Shown one piece after another: positions 25,650-34,428 of a stretch of DNA of 64,000 nt. Both the position numbers and the translations under genes were made by a program. The stretch spans positions 124,001-188,000 of the forward strand of contig NZ_JBFABE010000003.1 in assembly GCF_040640155.1 (NCBI RefSeq). The letters are read 5' to 3'. This DNA is from Streptosporangium sp040640155 (GTDB taxonomy: Bacteria > Actinomycetota > Actinomycetes > Streptosporangiales > Streptosporangiaceae). The notes below the pieces were generated by a model. The model saw only the letters and a program-made list of their open reading frames with translations. It did not search any database and was not told the DNA's origin. Each line of letters opens with the position of its first letter. The stretch's first letter is position 1.

Positions 25650-27911
25650 TCAGAGCTTCTCCAGCGGCGCGTACGCCAGCAGCAGGGTCTTCTCCCCGCC
25701 GCCACCGAAATCGATCTTCACCTTGGTCTTCTCGGCGACGCCGTCCACGGACACGACCGTGCCCAGGCCGAACGCGTCATGGGTGACCCGGTCCCCCGGG
25801 GTGAGGTTGGGGATCGCCCTGCCGCCGGGCTTGCGGGCCGGGGCGGGGCGGGACTCGCGGCGGGTGGCGGCGCTCCAGGCGCTCTTCTCCGGGTCGCTGC
25901 GCCACTCCACCAGCTCGACCGGGATCTCCGAGACGAACCGGGAGGCCGGGTTGAACGCGGGCGAGCCCCAGGAGCTTCGGACCGCCGCCCGGGAGAGGTA
26001 GAGGCGCCGCTCGGCCCGGGTGATGCCCACGTAGGCCAGGCGGCGTTCCTCCTCCAGCTCCTTGGGCTCGCCGAGCGAGCGGGTGTGCGGGAAGACGCCG
26101 TCCTCCATGCCGGTGAGGAACACCACCGGGAACTCCAGGCCCTTGGCGGTGTGCAGCGTCATCAGCGTCACCACCCCCTGGCCCCCGTCGGCCGCCGGGA
26201 TCTGGTCGGCGTCGGCGACCAGGGAGACCTGCTCCAGGAACTCCACCAGCGTGCCCTCGGGGTTGGCCTCCTCGAACTCCGAGGCGACCGAGATCATCTC
26301 GTCGAGGTTCTCCAGGCGGCTCTCGTCCTGCGGGTCGGTGGAGGCGGCGAGCTCCAGGCGGTAGCCGGTGCTCACCAGCACCTCCTGGGCCAGCTCCGAG
26401 GGCGACAGGTCGTCGGCCTTCACCATCAGCTCGTCCATCAGCGCGACGAAGTCCTTGATCGCCTTGAGCGAGCGGGTGGCCATGCCCGGCGCCTCGTCCG
26501 CCCGGCGCAGCCCCTCCCAGTAGGGGATGCGCTCCCTGGTGGCGAACGCCTCGACCATCGCCTCGGCGCGCTCGCCGATGCCGCGCTTGGGCACGTTGAG
26601 GATGCGGCGCAGCGAGACCACGTCGTTCGGGTTGGACAGGAACCGCAGGTAGGCCAGCAGGTCGCGGACCTCCTTGCGCTCGTAGAAGCGCACCCCGCCC
26701 ACGACCTTGTACGGCAGGCCGGTCCGGATGAAGATCTCCTCGAACACCCGGGAGGCCGCGTTGGTCCGGTAGAACACCGCGACCTGGCCCGGCACCACGT
26801 CCTCGTCGTCGGTGAGCCTGTCGACCTCCTGGGCGACGAACATGGCCTCGTCGTGCTCGTTGTCGGCCACGTACCCGATGATCTTCGGCCCGGCGCCCTG
26901 GTCGGACCAGAGGTTCTTGGGCTTGCGGCCCTGGTTGCGCGAGATCACCGCGTTGGCCGCGGACAGGATCGTCTGGGTGGAGCGGTAGTTCTGCTCCAAC
27001 AGGATCGTCGTGGCCTCGGGGTAGTCGCGCTCGAACTCCAGGATGTTGCGGATCGTCGCGCCGCGGAAGGCGTAGATCGACTGGTCGGCGTCGCCCACCA
27101 CGCACAGCTCGGCCGGGGGCAGGCCGCCGCCGCCCTCCCTGACCGGCTCGCCGTCGGCGGTGAGCGGCTCGGCCCGGCCGGTGAGCTCGCGGATCAGCGT
27201 GTACTGCGCGTGGTTGGTGTCCTGGTACTCGTCGACCATGATGTGACGCCAGCGGCGCCGGTAGTGCTCGGCCACGTCGGGGAAGATCTGGAACAGCGTC
27301 ACGGTCAGCATGATGAGGTCGTCGAAGTCCATCGCGCCGGCCTCGGTGAGACGCTGCTGGTAGTTCCGGTACGCCTCGGCGAGCTTGCGCTCCAGGTGGG
27401 TGGAGGCCTGCTCGGACGCCGTCTCGTAGTCGATCAGCTCGTTCTTGAAGTTGCTGACCTGGGCGGAGAACGCCCTGGGCGGGTAGCGCTTGGGATCGAG
27501 GTCCATCTCCCGGCAGACCATCGCCATCAGGCGCTGGGAGTCGGCCTGGTCGTAGATGGAGAACCCGCCGGGGAAGCCCAGGCGCTTGGCCTCGCGGCGC
27601 AGGATCCGCACGCAGGCGCTGTGGAAGGTCATCACCCACATCGCCGCCGAGCGGGGGCCGATGAGCCGGTCGACCCGGTCCTTCATCTCCCGCGCCGCCT
27701 TGTTGGTGAAGGTGATCGCCAGGATCTCCTGCGGGTGCACGCCCCTCTCGCCCAGCAGGTAGGCGATGCGGTGGGTCAGCACCCGGGTCTTGCCCGACCC
27801 CGCGCCCGCGACGATGAGCAGGGGGCTGCCGTGGTGCACGACGGCCTCGCGCTGCTGGGGGTTGAGCCCGTCGAGCAACGGGTGGGTCACGGAGGAGGCT
27901 GGGATCGACAC
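25650..27911 (-). CDS. pcrA: UvrD/PcrA-type DNA helicase
   Basis: The 753-residue superfamily 1 helicase unwinds DNA 3' to 5' in repair and replication-conflict resolution. Motifs in order: LNPQQREAV (Q motif), AGAGSGKT (Walker A, about 35-42), FTNKAAREM (Ia), DEYQDTN (Walker B), DADQSIYAFRGA (III), EQNYRST (IV), TLHTAKGLEFPVVFLTG (V) and VGITRAERRLYL (VI). The C-terminal GDRVTHDAFGLGTVVSV module is the Tudor-like domain that contacts RNA polymerase in PcrA. GTG 27911 is preferred: TAACCT, a minus-10 match, ends 7 bases upstream, which suggests a leaderless transcript. A TTG at 27941 is the longer alternative. Confidence 0.95.
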   Translation of the reverse strand: MSIPASSVTHPLLDGLNPQQREAVVHHGSPLLIVAGAGSGKTRVLTHRIAYLLGERGVHPQEILAITFTNKAAREMKDRVDRLIGPRSAAMWVMTFHSACVRILRREAKRLGFPGGFSIYDQADSQRLMAMVCREMDLDPKRYPPRAFSAQVSNFKNELIDYETASEQASTHLERKLAEAYRNYQQRLTEAGAMDFDDLIMLTVTLFQIFPDVAEHYRRRWRHIMVDEYQDTNHAQYTLIRELTGRAEPLTADGEPVREGGGGLPPAELCVVGDADQSIYAFRGATIRNILEFERDYPEATTILLEQNYRSTQTILSAANAVISRNQGRKPKNLWSDQGAGPKIIGYVADNEHDEAMFVAQEVDRLTDDEDVVPGQVAVFYRTNAASRVFEEIFIRTGLPYKVVGGVRFYERKEVRDLLAYLRFLSNPNDVVSLRRILNVPKRGIGERAEAMVEAFATRERIPYWEGLRRADEAPGMATRSLKAIKDFVALMDELMVKADDLSPSELAQEVLVSTGYRLELAASTDPQDESRLENLDEMISVASEFEEANPEGTLVEFLEQVSLVADADQIPAADGGQGVVTLMTLHTAKGLEFPVVFLTGMEDGVFPHTRSLGEPKELEEERRLAYVGITRAERRLYLSRAAVRSSWGSPAFNPASRFVSEIPVELVEWRSDPEKSAWSAATRRESRPAPARKPGGRAIPNLTPGDRVTHDAFGLGTVVSVDGVAEKTKVKIDFGGGGEKTLLLAYAPLEKL

Positions 27912-28033
27912 GCCACCTAGGTTAGAGCGACCGGCCGACAACCGGGTCCGCCGGCCGCAAGGAATGCGGACGGACTCCCCGGCGGTTGTGGTGATCGAGC
28001 GATACGCGCAAGCGACGGAAAGGCGTTCCCATC

Positions 28034-28750
28034 GTGTCCGAGGACCAGATCAACCGCGTGCTGGTGGTCACCGCGCACCCGGACGACGTCGATTTCGCCG
28101 CCGCGGGCGCGATCGCGCGGTTCACCGATCGCGGCGTCGAGGTGACGTACTGCGTGATCACCGACGGCGACGCCGGCGGTTTCGACCGGGAGCTGGACAA
28201 CGGCGGCATGGCCGAGCTGCGCCGGGCCGAGCAGTCCAACGCCGCCAAGGTCGTCGGCGTGACCGATCTGCGTTTCCTCGGCTACCGGGACGGGACCGTG
28301 GTGCAGAGCCTGGATCTGCGGCGCGACATCACCCGGGTCATCCGCCAGGTCAGGCCGGACCTGGTGATCACCCACAGCCCGGAACGCAACCACCGGTTCA
28401 TCGCCCCCAGCCACCCCGACCACCGCGCGGTCGGCGGCTGCGCGCTGGACGCCGTCTACCCCGACGCGCGCAACCCCTACGCCTTCCCCGAGCTCCTGCG
28501 CGACGAGGGCCTGGAGGCGTGGACCGTCCGCGAGGTCTGGCTGAACGGCAGCCCGGCGCCCGACCACCACGTGGACGTCACCGACACCTTCGACCGCAAG
28601 CTCGCCGCGCTGCGCTCGCACGTCAGCCAGGTCGGCCACCAGGACGACTTCGAGGAGTCCCTGCGCGGCCACTTCTCCCGGATCGCCGTCGAGGCGGGTT
28701 TCGGCGAGGGCCGCTACATCGAGTCCTTCCAGCGCGTCGTCACCCTCTGA
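28034..28750 (+). CDS. PIG-L/LmbE family deacetylase
   Basis: The 238-residue protein has the family zinc motif AHPDD (His15-Pro-Asp17-Asp18), ITDGDAGG, HSPERNH and SHPDHRAVG, where the second His set completes the metal site. Members remove acetyl groups from N-acetylglucosamine-type substrates (mycothiol pathway MshB, antibiotic or glycolipid deacetylation). It is shorter than MshB (about 300 residues), so a general role is more likely; substrate is unknown. GTG 28034 begins MSEDQINRVLVV. It converges on and overlaps the CPBP gene by 11 bp. Confidence 0.85.
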   Translation: MSEDQINRVLVVTAHPDDVDFAAAGAIARFTDRGVEVTYCVITDGDAGGFDRELDNGGMAELRRAEQSNAAKVVGVTDLRFLGYRDGTVVQSLDLRRDITRVIRQVRPDLVITHSPERNHRFIAPSHPDHRAVGGCALDAVYPDARNPYAFPELLRDEGLEAWTVREVWLNGSPAPDHHVDVTDTFDRKLAALRSHVSQVGHQDDFEESLRGHFSRIAVEAGFGEGRYIESFQRVVTL

Positions 28751-29792
28751 CCTTCCCGCCCGGGGCGGGCCCCCGTCGCCCGGGTCCCTGTGACGCCGGG
28801 ACGGGTCCCCGGGGCGGCGGGGCCGTCTCCGACGGGGTCGTCTCCGGCGGGGTCGTCTCCGGCGGGGCCAGGCGGGCGAAGAGGTACCCGAGGGAGTTGG
28901 TCGCCACGTGGAACATCGCGGGCGCGGCCAGTCCGCCCCTCCTGCGCAGCTCGGTGAAGAGCACCCCGGCGAGGCCCGTCGCGACCACCGAACCGGCCAC
29001 GACGCGCGCCACGTGCCGGAGGGGAACGCCCGGCGCGATGGACCCGGCTGTGACCGGGGCGGTGGTCCCGGCGGCGGCTCCGGCGGTGCCTCCGGCCGCG
29101 GTCTCGACGGCGGAACCGGCCGTGGGACCGGCGGCGGACGCCTCCGCGGAGGTCGGCGCGGGCTGGACCGCCTCGCCGGAGGCCAGGCCGCTCAGGGCGG
29201 GGTTGGCGGCCATCATGTCGATGGCGGGCAGGACGTGCCAGAGCCCGAACAGGGCCGAGGAGACGGCGGTCGCCGTACCGTGGCCGTGGGAGCGGGCGAC
29301 CAGGGCGTGCACCACCCCGCGGAAGCCGACCTCCTCCAGCAGGACCGTGCCGACCGGCACCTGGAGCAGGGCCTCCTCGATCGCGCGGCCACGGGAGAGC
29401 GACAGGGCCCGCTCGTCGCGGAAGAAGCGGCGGGTGGCCGGGATCGCGATGCCCGCGGCGTAGGAGACGGCCACCGCGGAGGCGAGCGCCCCGCCGATCC
29501 GCAGGCCGCGCGCCCGCTCGTGGAACCCCAGCTCGGCCCAGGAGAGCCCGGAACGGCGGGCCATCACGAGCAGCGCGCCGACGGCCGTGGCCGAGGTGAG
29601 CGGCGCCAGCCTCGGGGCCAGCCGGTTGTTGAGCACGTTGGCCGCCACCAGCACGGCCACCGCCCCGGCCTGGACGGCGACTCCGGAGGGGTCCCGCCCC
29701 GAGGCCGCGCGCGGGAATCCGGCCCGTGCCATACCGGCGGCCCGTGTCGTGCCGGCCGGCCGGGGCCCGCTCCCTGCCAGGTCGTGCTCCAT
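28740..29792 (-). CDS. CPBP family intramembrane metalloprotease
   Basis: The 350-residue membrane protein has the CPBP/ABI signatures LLEEVGFRGVVHAL (paired Glu, Arg) and SSALFGLWH (metal-binding His) between predicted membrane helices. The ATG at 29792 follows GAGGGAG; the longer frame adds an unlikely basic stretch. A roughly 60-residue Ala/Thr/Gly-rich loop (AAGPTAGSAVETAAGG region) separates the core from the last helices, and the C-terminus has tandem TPPETTPSET repeats. Members are linked to protein maturation or bacteriocin self-immunity; here the substrate is unknown. Confidence 0.8.
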   Translation of the reverse strand: MEHDLAGSGPRPAGTTRAAGMARAGFPRAASGRDPSGVAVQAGAVAVLVAANVLNNRLAPRLAPLTSATAVGALLVMARRSGLSWAELGFHERARGLRIGGALASAVAVSYAAGIAIPATRRFFRDERALSLSRGRAIEEALLQVPVGTVLLEEVGFRGVVHALVARSHGHGTATAVSSALFGLWHVLPAIDMMAANPALSGLASGEAVQPAPTSAEASAAGPTAGSAVETAAGGTAGAAAGTTAPVTAGSIAPGVPLRHVARVVAGSVVATGLAGVLFTELRRRGGLAAPAMFHVATNSLGYLFARLAPPETTPPETTPSETAPPPRGPVPASQGPGRRGPAPGGKVRG

Positions 29793-30096
29793 GGTCGCGA
29801 CTCCCTCGGACGTCGTCCCGCGTCCCGCATGCCGGGGCGCGCCGGGAGCCGCGCGGGCCGGAGGACCTTCCGGCCGCGCCCGACCCCGCACCTCTCGAAT
29901 CCGACTAGAGGTTACGTGATCGCCGTTCAGCCTGCTGCGGCCCGGCGCCAGCCGCGGGGAAAGCGCAGCCCCCCGCGTTCCCTCACGGTCAGGCCACCCC
30001 AGATCCCCCCGATGGCCGCCGGCCCCGGACCAGGCGGGGCGTGCCGCCGGGGCATCAGCCTTCGGAGGGACGGCCGGGTACGCGTCGCGAGGTGTC
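29793..30096. other. 304-bp region holding only a WhiB remnant
   Basis: Apart from the WhiB-like fragment at 29927-30055 there is no gene. The rest should carry the CPBP promoter; TAACCT (minus strand, near 29911) is a minus-10 match. Confidence 0.5.
29927..30055 (-). pseudogene. WhiB-family C-terminal remnant
   Basis: A minus-strand frame of 42 codons from ATG 30055 to TGA contains AIGGIWGGLTVRERGG, the turn motif G-[IV]-W-G-G-[LMT] that is diagnostic of WhiB regulators, followed by the usual basic tail. The part before it lacks all four cysteines that hold the iron-sulfur cluster in WhiB, and it is cut off by the end of the metallopeptidase gene. No good ribosome-binding site is seen. It is best read as the stub of a lost whiB gene; an expressed mini-protein is less likely. 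Confidence 0.5.
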
Positions 30097-30801
30097 TCAG
30101 CAGGCGGAGGTCCCCCGGTCGTAGCCCTTGGCGAACATCGCCTGGCGCTGTTCGGCCGTGCCGTGGGCGTCCGGGCGCAGCCAGTCGTCGGTGGGGTCGC
30201 CCGCCGCGGCGAGGTTGACCAGGAGCTCGTCCTCGTCCCCGGGCTCGGTCTGCAGCGAGCCGCCCTTGACCAGCGCCCCCAGTGTCCCCCCGGCGTAGCA
30301 GTCGGCCTGGAGCTCCCGCTCGACGTTCAGCCGGAAGGCGGTGTTCAACTGTGCCTGGACGGCGTGCCCGAACTCGTGCGGGATGATCACGTACACCGAG
30401 CCGTCGCCCATCCGCCGGTAGAGCTCGCGCATCCAGTTCTCGTCGTAGGCGATGAAGTGCCCGGCCGGGCAGTAGAAGGCGTTGTTCGGCACGGCCCGCT
30501 GCTCGCCGCAGGCGGGACCGTCGTCCCCCCGGTAGGCGATGAAGTCGTTGACCGGCCGGTAGGTCAGGCCGGACGCGGCGAACGTCCGGCTCCAGTACGC
30601 CTCGGTGAACTCCCTGGCCAGCTCGACGTCCGAGGCGAACGTCTGGCCTCGCGCCTCGGACGTGGCGATCCCCCCGTCACCCCGGGCACCCCCGCCGTCC
30701 TCGGCCGGATCGCCCTGCCCGCCCGGACCTCCGACCACGACCCCGCAGGCGGTGAGGGCCGCCGTCACGAGCACCAGGACAAGGAGGAGCGCTCTTCTCA
30801 T
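30097..30801 (-). CDS. neutral zinc metallopeptidase, lipoprotein
   Basis: The 234-residue protein has a short signal peptide with lipobox LTAC (Cys19), so it is probably anchored outside the membrane. After an Asp/Gly-rich linker come the conserved CGE..PNNAFYCPAGHFIAYD stretch, the zinc motif HEFGH (142-146) and ELQADCYAG with the third ligand region, all typical of the putative neutral zinc metallopeptidase family (YpfJ-like). Substrate is unknown. It lies 61 bp after the GCS2-like gene, in the same direction. Confidence 0.88.
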   Translation of the reverse strand: MRRALLLVLVLVTAALTACGVVVGGPGGQGDPAEDGGGARGDGGIATSEARGQTFASDVELAREFTEAYWSRTFAASGLTYRPVNDFIAYRGDDGPACGEQRAVPNNAFYCPAGHFIAYDENWMRELYRRMGDGSVYVIIPHEFGHAVQAQLNTAFRLNVERELQADCYAGGTLGALVKGGSLQTEPGDEDELLVNLAAAGDPTDDWLRPDAHGTAEQRQAMFAKGYDRGTSAC

Positions 30802-30862
30802 GCCTCCATCGTGGCCGAAGGCGTTTCCCTCCGCGCGGGGGGACCCCCGCGGAAACGACGCG

Positions 30863-32332
30863 TCAGAGGGACGGCCAGGTGTGGACGGGCTCGTTGGTGT
30901 GCATGTGCTCGATGTAGCGCAGCGTCATCCGGCGCAGCGCCTCGTGCCTCTCGATGCCGCCGAGCGCGTCCACGGCCGCGATCTGCCAGCTCGCCCCGGT
31001 CGTACCGGTCAGGCAGCGCTGCTCGACGATGCCCAGCAGCCGGTCCCTGGACCCGGGATCGACGCCCCACAGGTCGAGCCCCTCGTGGGCGAGCGGCAGC
31101 AGGCGGCGCAGGATCAGCTCCGAGGCGGTCACCTCGCCGAGTCCGGGCCAGTAGAGCCGGGCGTCCAGGCCGTGCCGGGCCGCGGCGTGCAAGTTGTCCT
31201 CGGCCGCGGCGAACGACATGCGCGTCCAGATCGGGCGTTCGGCGTACGGCAGGACGCGCATGAGCCCGTAGTAGAACGCGGCGTTGGCCGCGACGTCGGC
31301 CACCGAGGGCCCTGCGGGCAGCACCCGGTTCTCCACCCGCAGGTGCGGGGTGCCGTCCACGACCGCGTAGACCGGCCGGTTCCACCGGTAGACGGTGCCG
31401 TTGTGCAGGGTCAGCTCGCCGAGCGCGGGGATGTTCCCCCGGGACAGTTCCTCGCGCGGGTCCTCCTCGTCGCAGAGCGGCAGCAGCGCGGGGAAGTAGC
31501 GGGCGTTCTCCTCGAAGAGGTCGAAGACCGAGGTGATCCACCGCTCGCCGAACCACACCCTGGGCCGTACGCCCTGGGCCTTCAGCTCCACCGGGCGGGT
31601 GTCGGTGGCCTGCTCGAACAGCGGGATCCTGGTCTCCTGCCAGAGCCTGCGGCCGAACAGGAACGGGGAGTTGGCCGCCAGCGCCACCTGGGGTCCGGCG
31701 ATGGCCTGGGCGGCGTTCCAGTTGGCGGCGAACGCCTCGGGGCTGACCTGGAGGTGGAGCTGGAGGCTGGTGCAGGCCGCCTCGGGGGTGATGCTGTCGG
31801 CGTAGGTCTCCAGGAACTCGTCGCCCTCGATCGACAGGTGCAGGTCCTCGCCCCTGGCGGCGAAGATCTGCTCGTTGAGCAGTTTGTAGCGGGGGTTGGC
31901 CGAGAGCGTGCCCTCGTGGACGTCGCCCTCGCGCAGCGTGGGCAGGATGCCGACCATGACCATGTGCCCGCCGACGGTGTTGGCCCGCTCCTCGGCGTGG
32001 TTGAGGCGGTCCCTGATCACTTGCTCCAGCCGGGCCGCGCCGTCGCCCTCCAGGGACTGGGGCAGCACGTTGATCTCCACGTTGAACTGGCCCAGCTCGG
32101 TGGCCCAGTCGGGCTCGGCGATGGCCCGCAGCACCTCGCTGTTGCGCATGGTGGCCTCGCCGCGGTCGTCCACCAGGTTGAGTTCGATCTCCAGCCCGGC
32201 CTTGGGCCGGTCGAACTCGAACCTGGACTCGCGGAGCATCTGCGCGAAGACGTCGAGGCAGCGGCGCACCTTGTCCCGGTAGCGTCGCCTGTCCTCACGG
32301 CTGAACACCATCGCCGGTACATCACGTCCCAT
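30863..32332 (-). CDS. glutamate-cysteine ligase family 2 (carboxylate-amine ligase-like)
   Basis: The 489-residue protein has the GCS2-type features: GLEIELNLVDDRGE near the N-terminus, QFNVEINVLPQSL, SLQLHLQVSPEAF and HLRVENRVLPAGPS. Actinobacteria make mycothiol and ergothioneine rather than glutathione, so the true product may be a gamma-glutamyl amide other than gamma-glutamylcysteine; EgtA of ergothioneine synthesis is one option, but no egtB-D genes are next to it. The start may be at 32332 or at Met8. It is cytoplasmic and ATP-dependent by family. Confidence 0.8.
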   Translation of the reverse strand: MGRDVPAMVFSREDRRRYRDKVRRCLDVFAQMLRESRFEFDRPKAGLEIELNLVDDRGEATMRNSEVLRAIAEPDWATELGQFNVEINVLPQSLEGDGAARLEQVIRDRLNHAEERANTVGGHMVMVGILPTLREGDVHEGTLSANPRYKLLNEQIFAARGEDLHLSIEGDEFLETYADSITPEAACTSLQLHLQVSPEAFAANWNAAQAIAGPQVALAANSPFLFGRRLWQETRIPLFEQATDTRPVELKAQGVRPRVWFGERWITSVFDLFEENARYFPALLPLCDEEDPREELSRGNIPALGELTLHNGTVYRWNRPVYAVVDGTPHLRVENRVLPAGPSVADVAANAAFYYGLMRVLPYAERPIWTRMSFAAAEDNLHAAARHGLDARLYWPGLGEVTASELILRRLLPLAHEGLDLWGVDPGSRDRLLGIVEQRCLTGTTGASWQIAAVDALGGIERHEALRRMTLRYIEHMHTNEPVHTWPSL

Positions 32333-32399
32333 ACTTCGCAGAGTCGCACATAAGTCACTACTCGTACAGGCGAAACCGGTCGATCGGACGGTGAGAATC

Positions 32400-33038
32400 T
32401 CAGACCAGGCGCCGCGCCGTGGCCCAGCGGGACAGCTCGTGGCGGTTGGAGAGCTGGAGCTTGCGCAGCACGGACGAGACGTGGGTCTCCACGGTCTTGA
32501 CCGAGATGAAGAGCTCCTTGGCGATCTCCTTGTACGCGTAGCCCCGGGCGATCAGGCGCAGGACCTCGCGCTCGCGCTGGGTCAGCGAGTCGAGCTCGGG
32601 GTCGATCGCCGGGGCCTCGCTGGAGGAGAACGCGTCCAGCACGAACCCGGCCAGTCTCGGCGAGAAGACCGCGTCTCCCTCGGCCACCCGGCGGATGGCG
32701 TCGGTGAGCTCGCGCCCGCTGATGTTCTTGGTCACGTACCCCCTGGCGCCGCCGCGGATCACGCCGATGACGTCCTCGGCCGCGTCGGAGACCGACAGGG
32801 CCAGGAAACGGACCGCCGACCCCGAGCCCAGGACCTTGCGCAGCACCTCCTGGCCGCCGCCGCCGGGCATGTGCACGTCCAGCAGGACCACGTCCGGGCC
32901 GAGCTCGGCGATCGCCCTGACCGCGGAGTCCACGTCCTCGGCCTCCCCGATCACCTCGATGGAGTCGCCCAGCTCGGCGCGCACTCCCGAGCGGAACAGG
33001 CGGTGGTCGTCGACGATCAGTACCTTCACCGGGCTCAT
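32400..33038 (-). CDS. NarL/LuxR-family response regulator
   Basis: The 212-residue protein has a receiver domain with DD at 10-11, phospho-acceptor Asp54 in LLDVHMPGG and a C-terminal LuxR helix-turn-helix (about 150-200: LTQREREVLRLIARGYAYKEIAKELFISVKTVETHV). It lies 37 bp downstream of the PspC-type sensor kinase in the same direction, so it is the cognate regulator. A likely target is the divergent PspC/LiaF-like gene, by analogy with cell-envelope stress systems; this is inference. Confidence 0.93.
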   Translation of the reverse strand: MSPVKVLIVDDHRLFRSGVRAELGDSIEVIGEAEDVDSAVRAIAELGPDVVLLDVHMPGGGGQEVLRKVLGSGSAVRFLALSVSDAAEDVIGVIRGGARGYVTKNISGRELTDAIRRVAEGDAVFSPRLAGFVLDAFSSSEAPAIDPELDSLTQREREVLRLIARGYAYKEIAKELFISVKTVETHVSSVLRKLQLSNRHELSRWATARRLV

Positions 33039-33075
33039 CGCGTCCCCCGCAGCCGTGTCATGCCTCGCCGCTCGT

Positions 33076-34296
33076 TCACGCCTTCTCCAGTTTCATGGTC
33101 AGCATCACTTCCGTACCCTCGCCGGGTTCGGTACGCACCCGGGCGCTGCCCCCGTGGCGCTCCATCCTGCCGACGATCGACTGGCGGATACCCATACGAT
33201 CCTCGGGGACGGCGTCCATGTCGAACCCGGCCCCCCGATCCCTGACGAAGACCACGACCTCGTCCGGCTCGGTCTCGGCGTAGACGGAGACGACCTCGGC
33301 CCCGGAGTACTTGGCGGCGTTCACCATGGCCTGCCTGGCGGCCTGCATCATCGCGGTCAGCTCGGGGGTCAGCGGGCCGTCTCCGACGCAGACGACCTCG
33401 ATCGGCACCCCGTGGGCGTCCTCCTCCTCGGCCGCGACCCGCCGCACGGCCGCCGCCACCGAGGCGTCGGCGTCCTGCTGGGGCTGGTACAGCCAGTTGC
33501 GCAGCTCCCGCTCCTGGGCGCGGGCCAGCCGCATCACCTCGCGCGGGTCCTGGGCCCTGCGCTGGATCAGCGTCAGCGTGTGCAGCACCGAGTCGTGCAC
33601 GTGCGCGGCGACCTCGGCGCGCTCCTCCTGGCGGATGCGCTCGCGGCGCTCGCGCTGCAGCTCCTTCCACAGGGCGGCCAGCCAGGGGGTCGCGATCAGC
33701 GCGACGCCGCCCACCACCACCAGCGTGAACACGATGCCGGGACGCGCCTTGCCGAGCTCGTCGTTGGCCGCCAGGAAGCCGACCGCGCCGACCACCACGA
33801 GCACCAGCCCGAGGAACGTGCGGACCCGGTTCTGACGGACCTGCCCCACCGTGTGGCTCATCCAGCGCTGCCGCCGGTCGGGGTCGGCCTGCTGCCACAG
33901 GATCAGCGAGCCGATGCCGCCGACCGCGAGCGGCCAGGCGCCGAGCCCCGCCCCCGAGGTCCCGGTGAGCCAGCCCAGCGCGACGAGCGCCAGCCCGATC
34001 GCGCCGTACGCGGCGATCTGGCTCCAGTCCCTGGCGGGCTCCTTGCCCTCGTGGGGTTCGCGCGAGGTGAACATCCACAGGACGGCGTAGGCCACGGCGC
34101 CGAAACCGCCGTCCACCACGGTGAGCAGCACGAAGGTCAGCCGCAGCACGACCGGGTCGAGCCGGAGCTGGGCGGCGGCCCCCTGGGCCACCCCGGCCAC
34201 CAGCCGCCCCTGCACCGGCCTCACGAGGCGGGGCAGGGGCGCCGCGTCCTTGGACGTCACGGGCGCCGTGTCGGGAAGTGTCTGTCGGTCAGCCAT
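33076..34296 (-). CDS. PspC-domain sensor histidine kinase
   Basis: The 406-residue kinase begins with a PspC domain (about 28-80: GRLVAGVAQGAAAQLRLDPVVLRLTFVLLTVV) and continues with about four more membrane helices (to about residue 205). The HisKA_3-type dimerisation helix carries the phospho-His in AHVHDSVLHTL, and the ATPase domain has NAAKYSGA (N box) and DRGAGFD (G box), then EGTEVMLTM. Such kinases respond to envelope stress. It shares an upstream region of about 130 bp with the divergent PspC/LiaF-like gene. Confidence 0.92.
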   Translation of the reverse strand: MADRQTLPDTAPVTSKDAAPLPRLVRPVQGRLVAGVAQGAAAQLRLDPVVLRLTFVLLTVVDGGFGAVAYAVLWMFTSREPHEGKEPARDWSQIAAYGAIGLALVALGWLTGTSGAGLGAWPLAVGGIGSLILWQQADPDRRQRWMSHTVGQVRQNRVRTFLGLVLVVVGAVGFLAANDELGKARPGIVFTLVVVGGVALIATPWLAALWKELQRERRERIRQEERAEVAAHVHDSVLHTLTLIQRRAQDPREVMRLARAQERELRNWLYQPQQDADASVAAAVRRVAAEEEDAHGVPIEVVCVGDGPLTPELTAMMQAARQAMVNAAKYSGAEVVSVYAETEPDEVVVFVRDRGAGFDMDAVPEDRMGIRQSIVGRMERHGGSARVRTEPGEGTEVMLTMKLEKA

Positions 34297-34428
34297 ATCG
34301 TCAGCATCGTCACACGGACCAGCCTGTCACGCATCAGGCGTTCCCCTGAGGCGACCCTGAGGCGAGGGGCTCCCCTCCGGGGTGACTCAGGGGTCTCCCG
34401 GATGCGGCGGGGAGCGGGAAAGGCCACG

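Noticed and set aside
32695..34428. Long 5' extension of the PspC/LiaF-like frame
   Set aside because: It crosses the kinase and regulator genes antisense; a proper start with AAAGG lies at 34429.
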